Source: Bacillota bacterium (GTDB taxonomy: Bacteria; Bacillota; Clostridia; Acetivibrionales; DSM-1351). From it: a stretch of 64,000 nt of DNA. The notes beneath the pieces were generated by a model that ran no database searches, had not been told where the DNA came from, and saw only the letters and a program-made list of their open reading frames with translations. The stretch spans positions 62,001 through 126,000 of the forward strand of contig JAEWCZ010000073.1 of assembly GCA_023390335.1 (NCBI GenBank), written 5' to 3'. Position numbers and translations under genes: made by a program. Within the stretch, counting starts at the first letter, position 1. Each line of letters opens with the position of its first letter. Below are positions 1 to 7,312 of the stretch, piece after piece.

Positions 1-390
1 CAAAGAATCATCAACACTCAGCACACTTGCTCTATCATCTGATCTTAGTTTGTTTATTTCATGTATAATTGCTGTAACAAGTAATAATAGCAACCGAGAC
101 CAATTGTAACTACTAGAGTTGAGAAACCTGTAAGCCGTATTTTTCTTAAAAGATATATCTCCAGAACTCATATCCAAAGTCCTGTACAGGTTTTTGCCAG
201 AGAAAATCAACCCAAATAATTGCTTCAGTAATTCTACGGGTTGAATGCCACTTTCTTTATAAAAATTGGAGCTCTCCATATGCTTATATATTGTAAACGT
301 TGAAAAGAAATTATCAATTTTGGATTAAATAGCATTTTCATTGTTTGATTTATTTGTTATAATTGCATTCATAAATTCTGATCTTTTCAT
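1..390 (-). pseudogene. IS4-family transposase, 5' part, decayed and cut by window edge
   Basis: Reading the minus strand from about 390 towards 1 gives a protein with the N-terminal pattern of IS4-type DDE transposases of clostridia: a SNFYKESGI-like segment, then GLIFSGKNLYR, AYRFLNSSSYNW, and VLSVDDS at the window edge, where the Asp pair would carry the first catalytic Asp. An in-frame TAA at 325-327 interrupts the segment between the conserved N-terminus and an ATG at 277-279, so the copy is probably dead, although translation could restart at 277-279. The rest of the gene lies left of the window. Terminal repeats were not identified. The family assignment rests on motif recognition only. 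Confidence 0.65.
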
Positions 391-420
391 TGGTATTAGT
401 TGTTTCTGGACAATTCTATC

Positions 421-1168
421 ATCCAAAAATCTAGGAGTTTTTATATAATTATTAACATACCTGTATTAATTTATCAAAGAGCAAACCCATTTTTTAGGTG
501 TAAAAATTGAGTTTATTAGTAATATATTACCTTTTTTGTTTATAAAATGCAACATGCTTTATTTACAAAATGCAACCTTTTTTTGATTGAGTCAATTAAC
601 TATAGGGAATTGAAAAACAGATATCACCCTAGGATTATGCAGTGTCTCCAGAGTCACGCTCTTGACAACAAGCATCTCCCATATGATTTTGTCAGCTAGG
701 TGCAGCATCCTTCATAAGCGGGTATTCAAAGCAAGACAGCTGCCACTTTTTTAGTATATCATATGGATCCCTCTTATTGTAAAGGAGTTCGCTTCGCCGT
801 TCTTTACTCTCCATTTGTTTTAAAAACTGCTTAAACATCTCAGACTATTATGCAGTGCAGTTTTATGACCTTTTTCAAGTATCGTTATATTACTATTCCA
901 TGAGTTGAAATATCTATTGCTATTTGTCTTTTTTAGTTCCTCGATTATTTCATACTGGAATGTTTAAAGAAACAGCCAATAACAGCCGAAGAACTTGTAT
1001 TTGAAAAGATACAGGTAAGAAAACCAAAACTAATACCATAGAAAATAAATATTATAGTTTACCTTTTAGAACTGAATGAGTCCCCCTAGTTTGACTATTA
1101 CTTGTTATAAGTATATAATTAAATTATTGTAATTTTTTGACTAGATGCTCAACAACATCAATGAAAAT
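421..1168. other. Gene-free decayed stretch
   Basis: No intact gene is visible on either strand. A minus-strand segment near 690-820 reads as a short peptide (RDPYDILKKWQLSCFEY) before stops and could be the tail of another mobile-element gene, but I cannot name it. The stretch contains the two short repeats listed separately at 539-576. Overall it looks like the debris of more than one insertion. Confidence 0.4.
539..576. repeat. Pair of 15-bp direct repeats, possible IS end
   Basis: TTTATAAAATGCAAC at 539-553 and TTTACAAAATGCAAC at 562-576 differ at one base and are 23 bp apart. Closely spaced internal repeats near a terminus are typical of IS21-type element ends, but no IstA/IstB gene is visible, so the link is inference. 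Confidence 0.3.
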
Positions 1169-1182
1169 GAGGTGATTATATA
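1169..1182 (+). promoter_or_regulatory. Strong ribosome site in front of an ATA codon
   Basis: GAGGTGAT at 1169-1176 is followed at normal spacing by ATA at 1180, which is in frame with the downstream gene. The first ATG, at 1213, has no ribosome site (it is preceded by a pyrimidine-rich CTATTCTTCCC). This suggests that the ancestral start was at 1180 and is now ATA. Confidence 0.5.
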
Positions 1183-1212
1183 AACACACCTAAAACAACC
1201 GCTATTCTTCCC

Positions 1213-2235
1213 ATGAAATATCCAGAGATAAACTGTTATCCATTTCATGCAAATTTGTTATCCGTTATTTCGAATAATGATTTATATAAAGAATGGTTTT
1301 ATAATTTTTATATTCAATTAGTATGCCCTAAAAATTATCAACAAAGAGGGATGAGAATTGACTATTACACAACACTTTTATGGAAGTCATGTCCTTTTAT
1401 CTATTATCAAAGGCTTAGTAGAGATTTGGTTAATGTAAAATGGAATTCTATAATTGAGTTTATTATTGATTGTATTTCCCTTGGATATTACGTATATTTT
1501 ACCATTAATACGTATTTTGTTTCTAATTATGATTCATTTCTAAACGAGCACATGATTCATGATATTTTTATTTTTGGATATGATACTGAAAAAGAAATTT
1601 TCAAAGTTGCAGATAATTTTAAAAATGGTAAATATGCCTATGAAGAGGCAACATTTAAAGAAATTTATGAAGGTTATACTAATATAAGCCTAACTAATCG
1701 AACTGAGTGGCTTGATGGCATAGAACTTATCAATTATAGAAAAAAAACCAATTATTTTGATGAAGCAACTCACGAATATACATTTGATATGTCGCTTTTT
1801 AAAGATTCTTTACAAGATTATTTAAACTCAATAAATACGGTAACAAGATATAGAATTCCTAGTGAACAATGGCGTTCTGGAGGTGATTGGGTATACGGGC
1901 TAGACATATATGATTTCATACACAATTATTTTGATGATTTGTTAGCTGATAAAACTTTTTATGATATTAGACCTTTTCATGTTTTGTGGGAACATAAGAA
2001 AATAATGTTAAATAGGCTTAAGTATTTAAAAGATAGTGGATACTTGTCTGATTTGGATTCCGTCTATAATAAATATTCAGACATAGAAAATGATATGCTA
2101 CTCATTAAAAGTCTATGGATTAAATATTCTTTGATAAAAGAAGAAGATACAATAATTAAAATATTAAAAAAGCTAGAAGAAGTAAAAGCAAAGGAACAGA
2201 AAATACTTGAAAGACTTATAAGTATGCTCCCATGA
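1213..2235 (+). CDS. BtrH N-terminal-like (C39-like fold) protein, orphan
   Basis: The 340-aa product matches the pattern of the butirosin biosynthesis H N-terminal family, papain/C39-like proteins often found beside NRPS, PKS or RiPP genes. Visible are a Cys near the N-terminus (C8) after a short hydrophobic lead, the segment GYYVYFTINTYFVSNYDSF, then H116-D117 and a FGYDTEKEIF strand with D134, matching the Cys-His-Asp layout. The C-terminal 60 residues are helical and charged. Codons 5' of the ATG remain open to ATA at 1180 and encode ...TTAILPM, which fits the usual family start better than M1. In this family BtrH acts as an acyltransferase; no biosynthetic partner lies nearby, so the substrate is unknown. 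Confidence 0.7.
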   Translation: MKYPEINCYPFHANLLSVISNNDLYKEWFYNFYIQLVCPKNYQQRGMRIDYYTTLLWKSCPFIYYQRLSRDLVNVKWNSIIEFIIDCISLGYYVYFTINTYFVSNYDSFLNEHMIHDIFIFGYDTEKEIFKVADNFKNGKYAYEEATFKEIYEGYTNISLTNRTEWLDGIELINYRKKTNYFDEATHEYTFDMSLFKDSLQDYLNSINTVTRYRIPSEQWRSGGDWVYGLDIYDFIHNYFDDLLADKTFYDIRPFHVLWEHKKIMLNRLKYLKDSGYLSDLDSVYNKYSDIENDMLLIKSLWIKYSLIKEEDTIIKILKKLEEVKAKEQKILERLISMLP

Positions 2236-2299
2236 AGGGAAATATTCAATTTTTAGCTTTTAACAGATAGTCTATCAATTTTGTGTAAACTAAGGGATA

Positions 2300-2828
2300 A
2301 TATAGTAAGTGATTCGATATATAGCATAGTAAATAAATCTTCTAAGCCTTTCATCATTTGAATTCCACACCTTCCTGCCAAATGTATTATCGCAACAGCC
2401 ACATATAACTTTCCCTGCAAACGGGTTATTGTTATTAGCATAATCATACTTATACAGTCCATGCTTTTTTGCAAATATCTTTCAAACTGTACTGCCTCCC
2501 ATGTTTCCTTATCAATAATTGCAGGATGGCTTTCTTCCACATAATATTGCGGAACAGCTCCGTTATTCTCAACCCTTTTTTTAGTGAGGAAATCAATGGT
2601 ATATGTTTTTTGAAGTTACTCAGCATTTTCCTGATACTGCCCTCATACCATTTTTGCTTTTCCATTCCAATTGAATACTCCATCCCTCTCAAGCTCCTGC
2701 GCTATCCTGTTCGGACCTTTTCTTTCAAGATAATCGGTAAATATTCTTCAGTACTTCACCCTTTGAATCCATCGTTCGTATATTTTCTTTTTCAAATATT
2801 ATCTCTATACCAAGCTCCAAATTAAAAA
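2300..2828 (-). pseudogene. Large serine recombinase remnant, frameshifted
   Basis: Minus-strand pieces in shifting frames line up with the middle of large serine recombinases: IIFEKENIRTMDSKGEVL near 2760-2828, then KGPNRIAQELERDGVF, NGKQKWYEGSIRKMLSN, FLTKKRVENNGAVPQYYVEE, ESHPAIIDKETWEAVQFE and finally the zinc-ribbon piece GKVICGCCDNTFGRKVWN near 2330-2420. At least three frame changes and a deletion between the first two pieces kill the gene. The catalytic N-terminal resolvase domain is absent. It is probably the integrase of the decayed prophage whose tail genes lie next to it. Confidence 0.75.
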
Positions 2829-2851
2829 AGACGCACTGCAGGATTGATTAA

Positions 2852-3250
2852 AACCCTGTGCAGAGAGAGTCATCACTCATAACAGCACCCATTGCCACAC
2901 CGATTCCCTTTAAAACACCGCCTAGCTTTTCAAAACGAGTGCCTGCACTATCTGCCGTATTTGCCGACTCCTTAACTTCCCTGTCAAACTCACTGACTTT
3001 GTTCTCCGCTTCATCAAAGCCGCTTCCCGTGGTATTCAGAGCCTCGTCGTTGTTTGCCAGCTCCTTTTACCATATTGTTAAGGTCTGCATTTGCATTGTT
3101 AAGCTGAATTTGCCATGCCCGAGCTCGCTTATCATTCTCGCCAAAGGAGGTGGCTGCATTCAGCAATGCTTTTTCAAGAGTAGATACCTTTTCCTTCTGA
3201 GTATCTATCTCCTTGTTAAGCACCTGATTTCTTGCAGTGTTATATTCCTT
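2852..3250 (-). pseudogene. Phage tail tape-measure protein, N-terminal fragment
   Basis: The minus strand encodes a heptad-rich segment (YNTARNQVLNKEIDTQKEKV, LEKALLNAATSFGEND, ARAWQIQLNNANADLNNMV) typical of the first coiled coil of siphophage tape-measure proteins. After an extra A in the run at 3065-3068 the frame shifts, and the family pattern continues as KELANNDEALNTTGSGFDEA, then RFEKLGGVLKGIGVAMG before ending near 2852. The upstream end is joined directly to the acetyltransferase frame (see 3014-3790). Only about 130 residues of a protein normally several hundred to thousands long remain. Confidence 0.65.
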
Positions 3251-3790
3251 TGCTAAAATGCCATACATAGCACTGTCACATATCCCTTGATTATTCCAGT
3301 CTGCTTCCCTAAGTGTCCCCTCGTACTTTAAACCACATTTCACCATTACTTTTCCAGAATTAGGATTTATTGGGTCATGGCGTGATTCAATGCGATTTAC
3401 TCCTACTTCTTCAAAAAGAAATTCAACTAATGCGGCTAAAGCTTCAGAAGTAATTCCTTGCTTCCACCATCTTTTTCCTATGCAATACCCAATATGTACC
3501 ATTTTTACAACATCGTCTTTTCGAACAACGGCAATACTGCCAATTGGTTCATCGCCGTTTTCTTTTAATATAATAGCCCATTGGTAATAGTCATCTTTAG
3601 CATATTGATTGGTCCAATCAGACAACACATTACGGCTGATTTCAACCGATTTATGAAATGGCCACATTAAGTATTTTGTAACTTCTGAGTCGTTTGCCCA
3701 GTTATTAAACATTGCATCAGCATCTTCTATGACAAACCTACGAAGTACCAATCTATTCGTCTCAAGCCTTTTTGTACCTAAATGTTTCAT
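3014..3790 (-). CDS. GNAT (RimJ-like) acetyltransferase with tape-measure tail
   Basis: Residues 1 to about 182 form a complete RimJ/RimL-type N-acetyltransferase: LETNRLVLRRF at the start, the acetyl-CoA loop as GKRWWKQGITSEAL, RIESRHDPINPNSGKVMVK and CGLKYEGTLREA, ending CDSAMYGILAKEYN, where such proteins normally stop. Here the frame runs on for about 76 more residues of coiled-coil tape-measure sequence, so the 258-aa product is an accidental chimera. The start at 3790 is chosen because GGAGGTG sits five bases upstream; the GTG six bases earlier overlaps that site. The enzyme part has all motifs and may still fold. Substrate unknown. Confidence 0.8.
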   Translation of the reverse strand: MKHLGTKRLETNRLVLRRFVIEDADAMFNNWANDSEVTKYLMWPFHKSVEISRNVLSDWTNQYAKDDYYQWAIILKENGDEPIGSIAVVRKDDVVKMVHIGYCIGKRWWKQGITSEALAALVEFLFEEVGVNRIESRHDPINPNSGKVMVKCGLKYEGTLREADWNNQGICDSAMYGILAKEYNTARNQVLNKEIDTQKEKVSTLEKALLNAATSFGENDKRARAWQIQLNNANADLNNMVKGAGKQRRGSEYHGKRL

Positions 3791-3959
3791 CTGCACACCT
3801 CCACTAATCTAAATAATCTGTACTCGAACTTTTCTTACACGAATTCAGCAAGCAGAAGCCGTTGTTAGTGCGTCCTTTACTACTTATCTTCGCTACCTTT
3901 AACTCACGTTATTAATTTACTAAAATCTGATAAAAGGCAGAACTTTGATTTTATTATCA

Positions 3960-4439
3960 TTAAAACGGGATACTGTTAGTTTGGTTATAAACATCGACTC
4001 TTTTTATAACTAGGTATTGCTTCGCCCACTCTCGGATTTGGCTAATCTCTTCTTCTGATAAATCAAAAACTAATGTTTCATCTCCATAATGTCCACTTGA
4101 AAACAATAGCTTTTTATCATGGTATAAGTTAAGAGTAAACCATTTAATATACCCTTCTCTAGATGTGAAATTTTTCTGTACTTCAATTTCAAAATCATTT
4201 GTAACTTTCCCTTGAAAAACAATTTCTTCAGTTTCTTCATTATTTATTTCCATACCATACTTCAATCCCGATTCTATGGCTTCCACATCGTCAGGCCACA
4301 ACCTCATTTCGAATGTATCTGCCTTCTTAAGAGATTTTTTTATAATACTAATCCACCATGAATAATCTTCAAAAATATGAGCCATGCAGTTGCTTGCAAA
4401 TACTCCGCTATTAATTATAAACATTACATAATGTGACAT
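3960..4439 (-). CDS. Hypothetical protein, 159 aa
   Basis: I do not recognise a family. The product is soluble, rich in Trp and acidic residues (SWWISI, LWPDDVEAIESG), with alternating strands and a helical C-terminus, and lacks a signal peptide or membrane segment. GAGGTGA sits at proper distance before the ATG. It stands alone on the minus strand between unrelated single genes. Its leader resembles the leader of the lipoprotein gene upstream, suggesting a cassette-like origin. It could be an immunity protein or a phage-carried accessory gene, but nothing shown here proves this. Confidence 0.6.
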   Translation of the reverse strand: MSHYVMFIINSGVFASNCMAHIFEDYSWWISIIKKSLKKADTFEMRLWPDDVEAIESGLKYGMEINNEETEEIVFQGKVTNDFEIEVQKNFTSREGYIKWFTLNLYHDKKLLFSSGHYGDETLVFDLSEEEISQIREWAKQYLVIKRVDVYNQTNSIPF

Positions 4440-4517
4440 TAAATCACCTCACAAAAACATAAATAATCTTTGTTGCATATTATAAAAGCAAACATGAATT
4501 AAAAATAACATAAGGGG

Positions 4518-5036
4518 TTAACTATCTTTTTGCAGAAGAACATTTTTACTTGTCAAGTTTTCAAAAACGTCGTACATTTTGTTCCATGTTTTAGGGTACT
4601 GATTGCTCCCGCTTATTTCCTTTTTGGTTGAATCAGAAAACATGATAGTAATTCCCCACTGATGGCCATCTAAAATATTATTATTCTTATAAGTATCTTT
4701 CCAATTTGTAAATCCATATCTTGAAGATTCAAGAATAAATGTTTCAATCTTGTCTTCTCTCAGATCGCAAACAAAGGTAAACCCTTCATTTTTAGCAGAA
4801 GAATCACGAGCAACGAAATTCTCGTAACTGTTAGATGTAAATTCCCAGAACTGCTTATTTTTAAGATCTATTTTATATTCAGGAAATCTTTGTCCAAAAG
4901 CCTCATGGTAAACATATACTAAATCAATCGGTTTTTGGTAAGTTTTTACATCCTTTGGGGTTTGATAAGTTGTTTGGCAAGCATGTACACAAATACAAAT
5001 CAATAATACTAGGGAAATAGCTATTATCCTTTTCAT
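4518..5036 (-). CDS. Putative lipoprotein, 172 aa, unknown function
   Basis: The first 20 residues (MKRIIAISLVLLICICVHAC) are a lipoprotein-type signal with a Cys at position 20 as the likely lipidation site; the box VHAC is a loose match to the lipobox consensus. The mature part has several aromatic-rich strands and a C-terminal segment containing YPKTWNKMYDVFENL. This layout occurs in small surface lipoproteins of Firmicutes of unknown role. It stands alone on the minus strand in the accessory region, and its 5' leader is partly shared with that of the neighbouring hypothetical gene. Confidence 0.6.
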   Translation of the reverse strand: MKRIIAISLVLLICICVHACQTTYQTPKDVKTYQKPIDLVYVYHEAFGQRFPEYKIDLKNKQFWEFTSNSYENFVARDSSAKNEGFTFVCDLREDKIETFILESSRYGFTNWKDTYKNNNILDGHQWGITIMFSDSTKKEISGSNQYPKTWNKMYDVFENLTSKNVLLQKDS

Positions 5037-5130
5037 AGCCTAACCTCTCAAAATATAAAAAATCTCCAATTCGCACTTAAAACCAACATGTATTAAATAT
5101 AACATATTTGTTAAAATCCTACTGCACATG

Positions 5131-5170
5131 CTAAACACCAATAGGAATCACATCATCAATAAACAGCTCT
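5131..5170 (-). repeat. 40-bp copy of the 3' end of the tail chaperone extension
   Basis: 37 of 40 bases match 6608-6647, the end of the gpGT-type reading frame; on the minus strand it reads ELFIDDVIPIGV followed by TAG, against ELFIDVVIPFGI and TAG in the other copy. The differences are mostly at codon positions expected of a second phage, so this is probably a scrap of a related prophage or of a duplication around the methyltransferase and acetyltransferase genes lying between the copies. Confidence 0.6.
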
Positions 5171-5217
5171 TATAAAGAATGCTATTTGCTCATTGCAGAT
5201 AATGTTTATTATGACAA

Positions 5218-5985
5218 TTATGGTTTCGTTCCGAGATACAAATCCATAGTATCATGTATATCAATCTTTCCGCCAAATTTCTTGATTACATCTGAAATAT
5301 CGTTTTCTAATCCTGTTTTAGCGTCATTATCCATAGCTCTGTGGTCTGAATATGTATTTAACAACGAAATATACTCATTAACTTTTAAAATACGAGTTTG
5401 GTGGTATAACTTTGATGTGACATTCACAAAACCATATTTACTTAGTAAATCTGTATATTTTTTGCAGAAATTTTCATCAAATTCTAGTTTCGGATTATCA
5501 GAAGAAGGTCTATATTTACCGTATGCTTTTTGAATTTCAACATGCATCGCATCGTTTTCACGATGAGGATGATTCCAAAACAATGCAATAACACCTTTGG
5601 ACTTCAACAAATCAAAAACTTTTGTAAATCCAATATGTTCCGGTATCCAATGAAAAGCCGTCGCCGAATATATCAAGTTAAACCGGTTTGTAACGGATGA
5701 ATAGCTTTCAAAATCAATATTGACTACATTAAAATTATCAAATAAAGCAAATTTATTTTTGGAATACGCTGCTAAATTTTCTCCAAGCTCAATTGCAGTC
5801 AAATTACATCCTGTTTTAAGGATAGGCATTGTGGCCTGCCCGGTACCAATACCTATTTCGAGTACATTTTTTGTATTATCTAATTTTGAATAGTTTATAA
5901 TATCCATAAACAATTCATTGACATAGGTTGGACGGTATTTATCATAATTTGTTACATCTTCGTTGAATTTAAGACGCAAATCCAT
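5218..5985 (-). CDS. SAM-dependent class I methyltransferase
   Basis: The 255-aa protein has the class I Rossmann signature: motif I VLEIGIGTGQATMPIL (SAM-binding glycine loop), an acidic end of strand 2 (LTAIELGENL), and FNLIYSATAFHWIP as motif IV, typical of the methyltransferase-11/25 group. The start at 5985 follows AGAGGGGGA at good spacing and gives the family-like opening MDLRLKFNEDVTNYDKYRP; a longer frame back to 6036 has no ribosome site. The substrate is unknown, possibly a small molecule. It is a single minus-strand gene flanked by prophage scraps. Confidence 0.85.
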   Translation of the reverse strand: MDLRLKFNEDVTNYDKYRPTYVNELFMDIINYSKLDNTKNVLEIGIGTGQATMPILKTGCNLTAIELGENLAAYSKNKFALFDNFNVVNIDFESYSSVTNRFNLIYSATAFHWIPEHIGFTKVFDLLKSKGVIALFWNHPHRENDAMHVEIQKAYGKYRPSSDNPKLEFDENFCKKYTDLLSKYGFVNVTSKLYHQTRILKVNEYISLLNTYSDHRAMDNDAKTGLENDISDVIKKFGGKIDIHDTMDLYLGTKP

Positions 5986-6060
5986 TTGAGTCCCCCTCTT
6001 ATATCTATACATGTAGTAAAAAATAACCTGATGCATTAATACTATATTTGGAATATGCTG

Positions 6061-6498
6061 TTAAAGCCATTGAATAAATGCTGTTTTGTCATTTGAACTA
6101 TATCCTGCTTTTCTGTAAAAATTCATTGTGCTCTCTTTTTTACTTCCTGTCATAAGCATGATTTTATAGCAATTATTGTCTATGGCTATTTGTTTTGCGT
6201 AATTAAGAATTGCTGTTGCGTAACCTTTGTTTCGATAAGATGTATCAGTAATTACATTTTCAATAAATGCATATGGTTGTTGATTATGGGTTAGATTAGG
6301 TACAATTAGTAGCACACAAGATGAAATGATAGTATCATCTATTTTTCCAATAATAACGTAATGATTCTTATCATTTAATATTTTTTCCCATAATAAAAGT
6401 ATTTCCTCATCAATTTCTGGCATGTGGTTATCATGAAGCTGAGTGTAAATCTTCAATAATCCGTTCAAATCATCTGCTTTTGCTTCATAAATTTTCAT
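6061..6498 (-). CDS. GNAT family N-acetyltransferase
   Basis: A 145-aa single-domain acetyltransferase. It shows the GNAT order: N-terminal strand and helix (MKIYEAKADDLNGLLKIYTQ), central strands ending in AFIENVITDTSYRNKGYAT, which holds the acetyl-CoA pyrophosphate loop R-N-K-G-Y-A, and a C-terminal NFYRKAGYSS motif. Length is normal for a stand-alone member. Substrate cannot be told. It sits upstream of the methyltransferase on the same strand, about 75 bp apart, and could be cotranscribed, but both look like accessory cargo. Confidence 0.85.
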   Translation of the reverse strand: MKIYEAKADDLNGLLKIYTQLHDNHMPEIDEEILLLWEKILNDKNHYVIIGKIDDTIISSCVLLIVPNLTHNQQPYAFIENVITDTSYRNKGYATAILNYAKQIAIDNNCYKIMLMTGSKKESTMNFYRKAGYSSNDKTAFIQWL

Positions 6499-6607
6499 AA
6501 AGGTACCCTCCCAAAATATAAAGATTACAAATGAAGTAAAATCCAGACCTTTTCATACATTAAAAGAAAGATGAACTAATTATATCACGTAGAGAAACCT
6601 CATGAAA

Positions 6608-6817
6608 CTAAATACCAAAAGGAATCACAACATCAATAAACAGCTCTCTTTTCGGTTTAGCCAAACCATTAAACTGCTTGTGAATTTCCCATTGGTCCAG
6701 AAGCCCTCCAATGGGCATTAGCCAGACCTCCGCTTCATTTCTTCTTAGCTGTGTTACACCATAATAAATAGGCCGGGCAAACAATTCTTCATCGCTTACC
6801 CGACTGGCATGTTTTTT
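6608..6817 (-). CDS. gpT-like extension of the tail assembly chaperone (-1 frame)
   Basis: In the -1 frame relative to the gene at 6796-7236, an open stretch runs from the slippery site at 6811-6817 to a TAG at 6608-6610. It reads HASRVSDEELFARPIYYGVT, continues through EVWLMPIGGLLDQWEIHKQF and ends FIDVVIPFGI. Such a second product made by -1 slippage (gpGT) is conserved in tailed phages and is needed for tape-measure loading. No start codon with a ribosome site precedes it, as expected for a frameshift product. It is uninterrupted although the prophage around it is broken. Confidence 0.65.
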   Translation of the reverse strand, partial: KKHASRVSDEELFARPIYYGVTQLRRNEAEVWLMPIGGLLDQWEIHKQFNGLAKPKRELFIDVVIPFGI

Positions 6818-7236
6818 GTGCTACTCTCCTCCGATTCAATGTATCTCTTTGTTCCCCTGTACATTGCTTCCATAATCACTTCTTTATATGTTGCAAGCTC
6901 AAAAGGCGAGGTCAAAAGTTCTACTTCTTCCTCAGTCAGAAGCTCTCTTCTGTCATTTTTGTTCTGTAAATTGTGTATAAGCACACCTTGATTTGCCAAT
7001 AGTGTAATAAGCCATACTATTTTATCCAATGCCATTTCAAAGCTTTCTAATTTCATAGCCTTATCGCCTAATTTTTCAATTCCTCCATACCTCTTGGCTA
7101 TTTCCTTTGTTGCCTTGGTAGTCAGAATTAGTTGATACTCCATACCGCCTATTTCTATTATATCTAATTGTTGTATAGGGGATTTTTCTATAACAAAATG
7201 GCCTCTTGACTGTGTTGCTTTAATAAAGAGAATCAA
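6796..7236 (-). CDS. Phage tail assembly chaperone (gpG-like), probably 5'-altered
   Basis: The core starting near EIGGMEYQLILTTKATKEIA, RYGGIEKLGDKAMKLESFEM, LTEEEVELLTSPFELATYK fits the short tail assembly chaperone encoded before the tape-measure gene of siphophages. It ends shortly after an A-AAA-AAC slippery site. The first 20-25 residues look unrelated to the family and lie at the junction with the oppositely oriented ImmA/IrrE remnant, so the original start has probably been lost. Its remaining phage partners are the tape-measure fragment at 2852-3250 and the recombinase remnant. Expression is unlikely unless a fortuitous promoter exists. Confidence 0.6.
   Translation of the reverse strand: MILFIKATQSRGHFVIEKSPIQQLDIIEIGGMEYQLILTTKATKEIAKRYGGIEKLGDKAMKLESFEMALDKIVWLITLLANQGVLIHNLQNKNDRRELLTEEEVELLTSPFELATYKEVIMEAMYRGTKRYIESEESSTKNMPVG
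6811..6817 (-). promoter_or_regulatory. A-AAA-AAC slippery site for -1 frameshift
   Basis: On the minus strand the codons ACA AAA AAC contain the heptamer A AAA AAC in the correct zero frame, the most efficient bacterial -1 slippery sequence. It lies five codons before the stop of the gpG-like gene and leads into the open -1 frame ending at 6608. Position and phase match the conserved tail chaperone mechanism. Confidence 0.7.
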
Positions 7237-7312
7237 GGGCGAGAATCGATTATCACTTCAGATAAGCACAGTCAGGGATGTAAGCGACAAGTTTGATGCT
7301 GTATCCCGGTAT

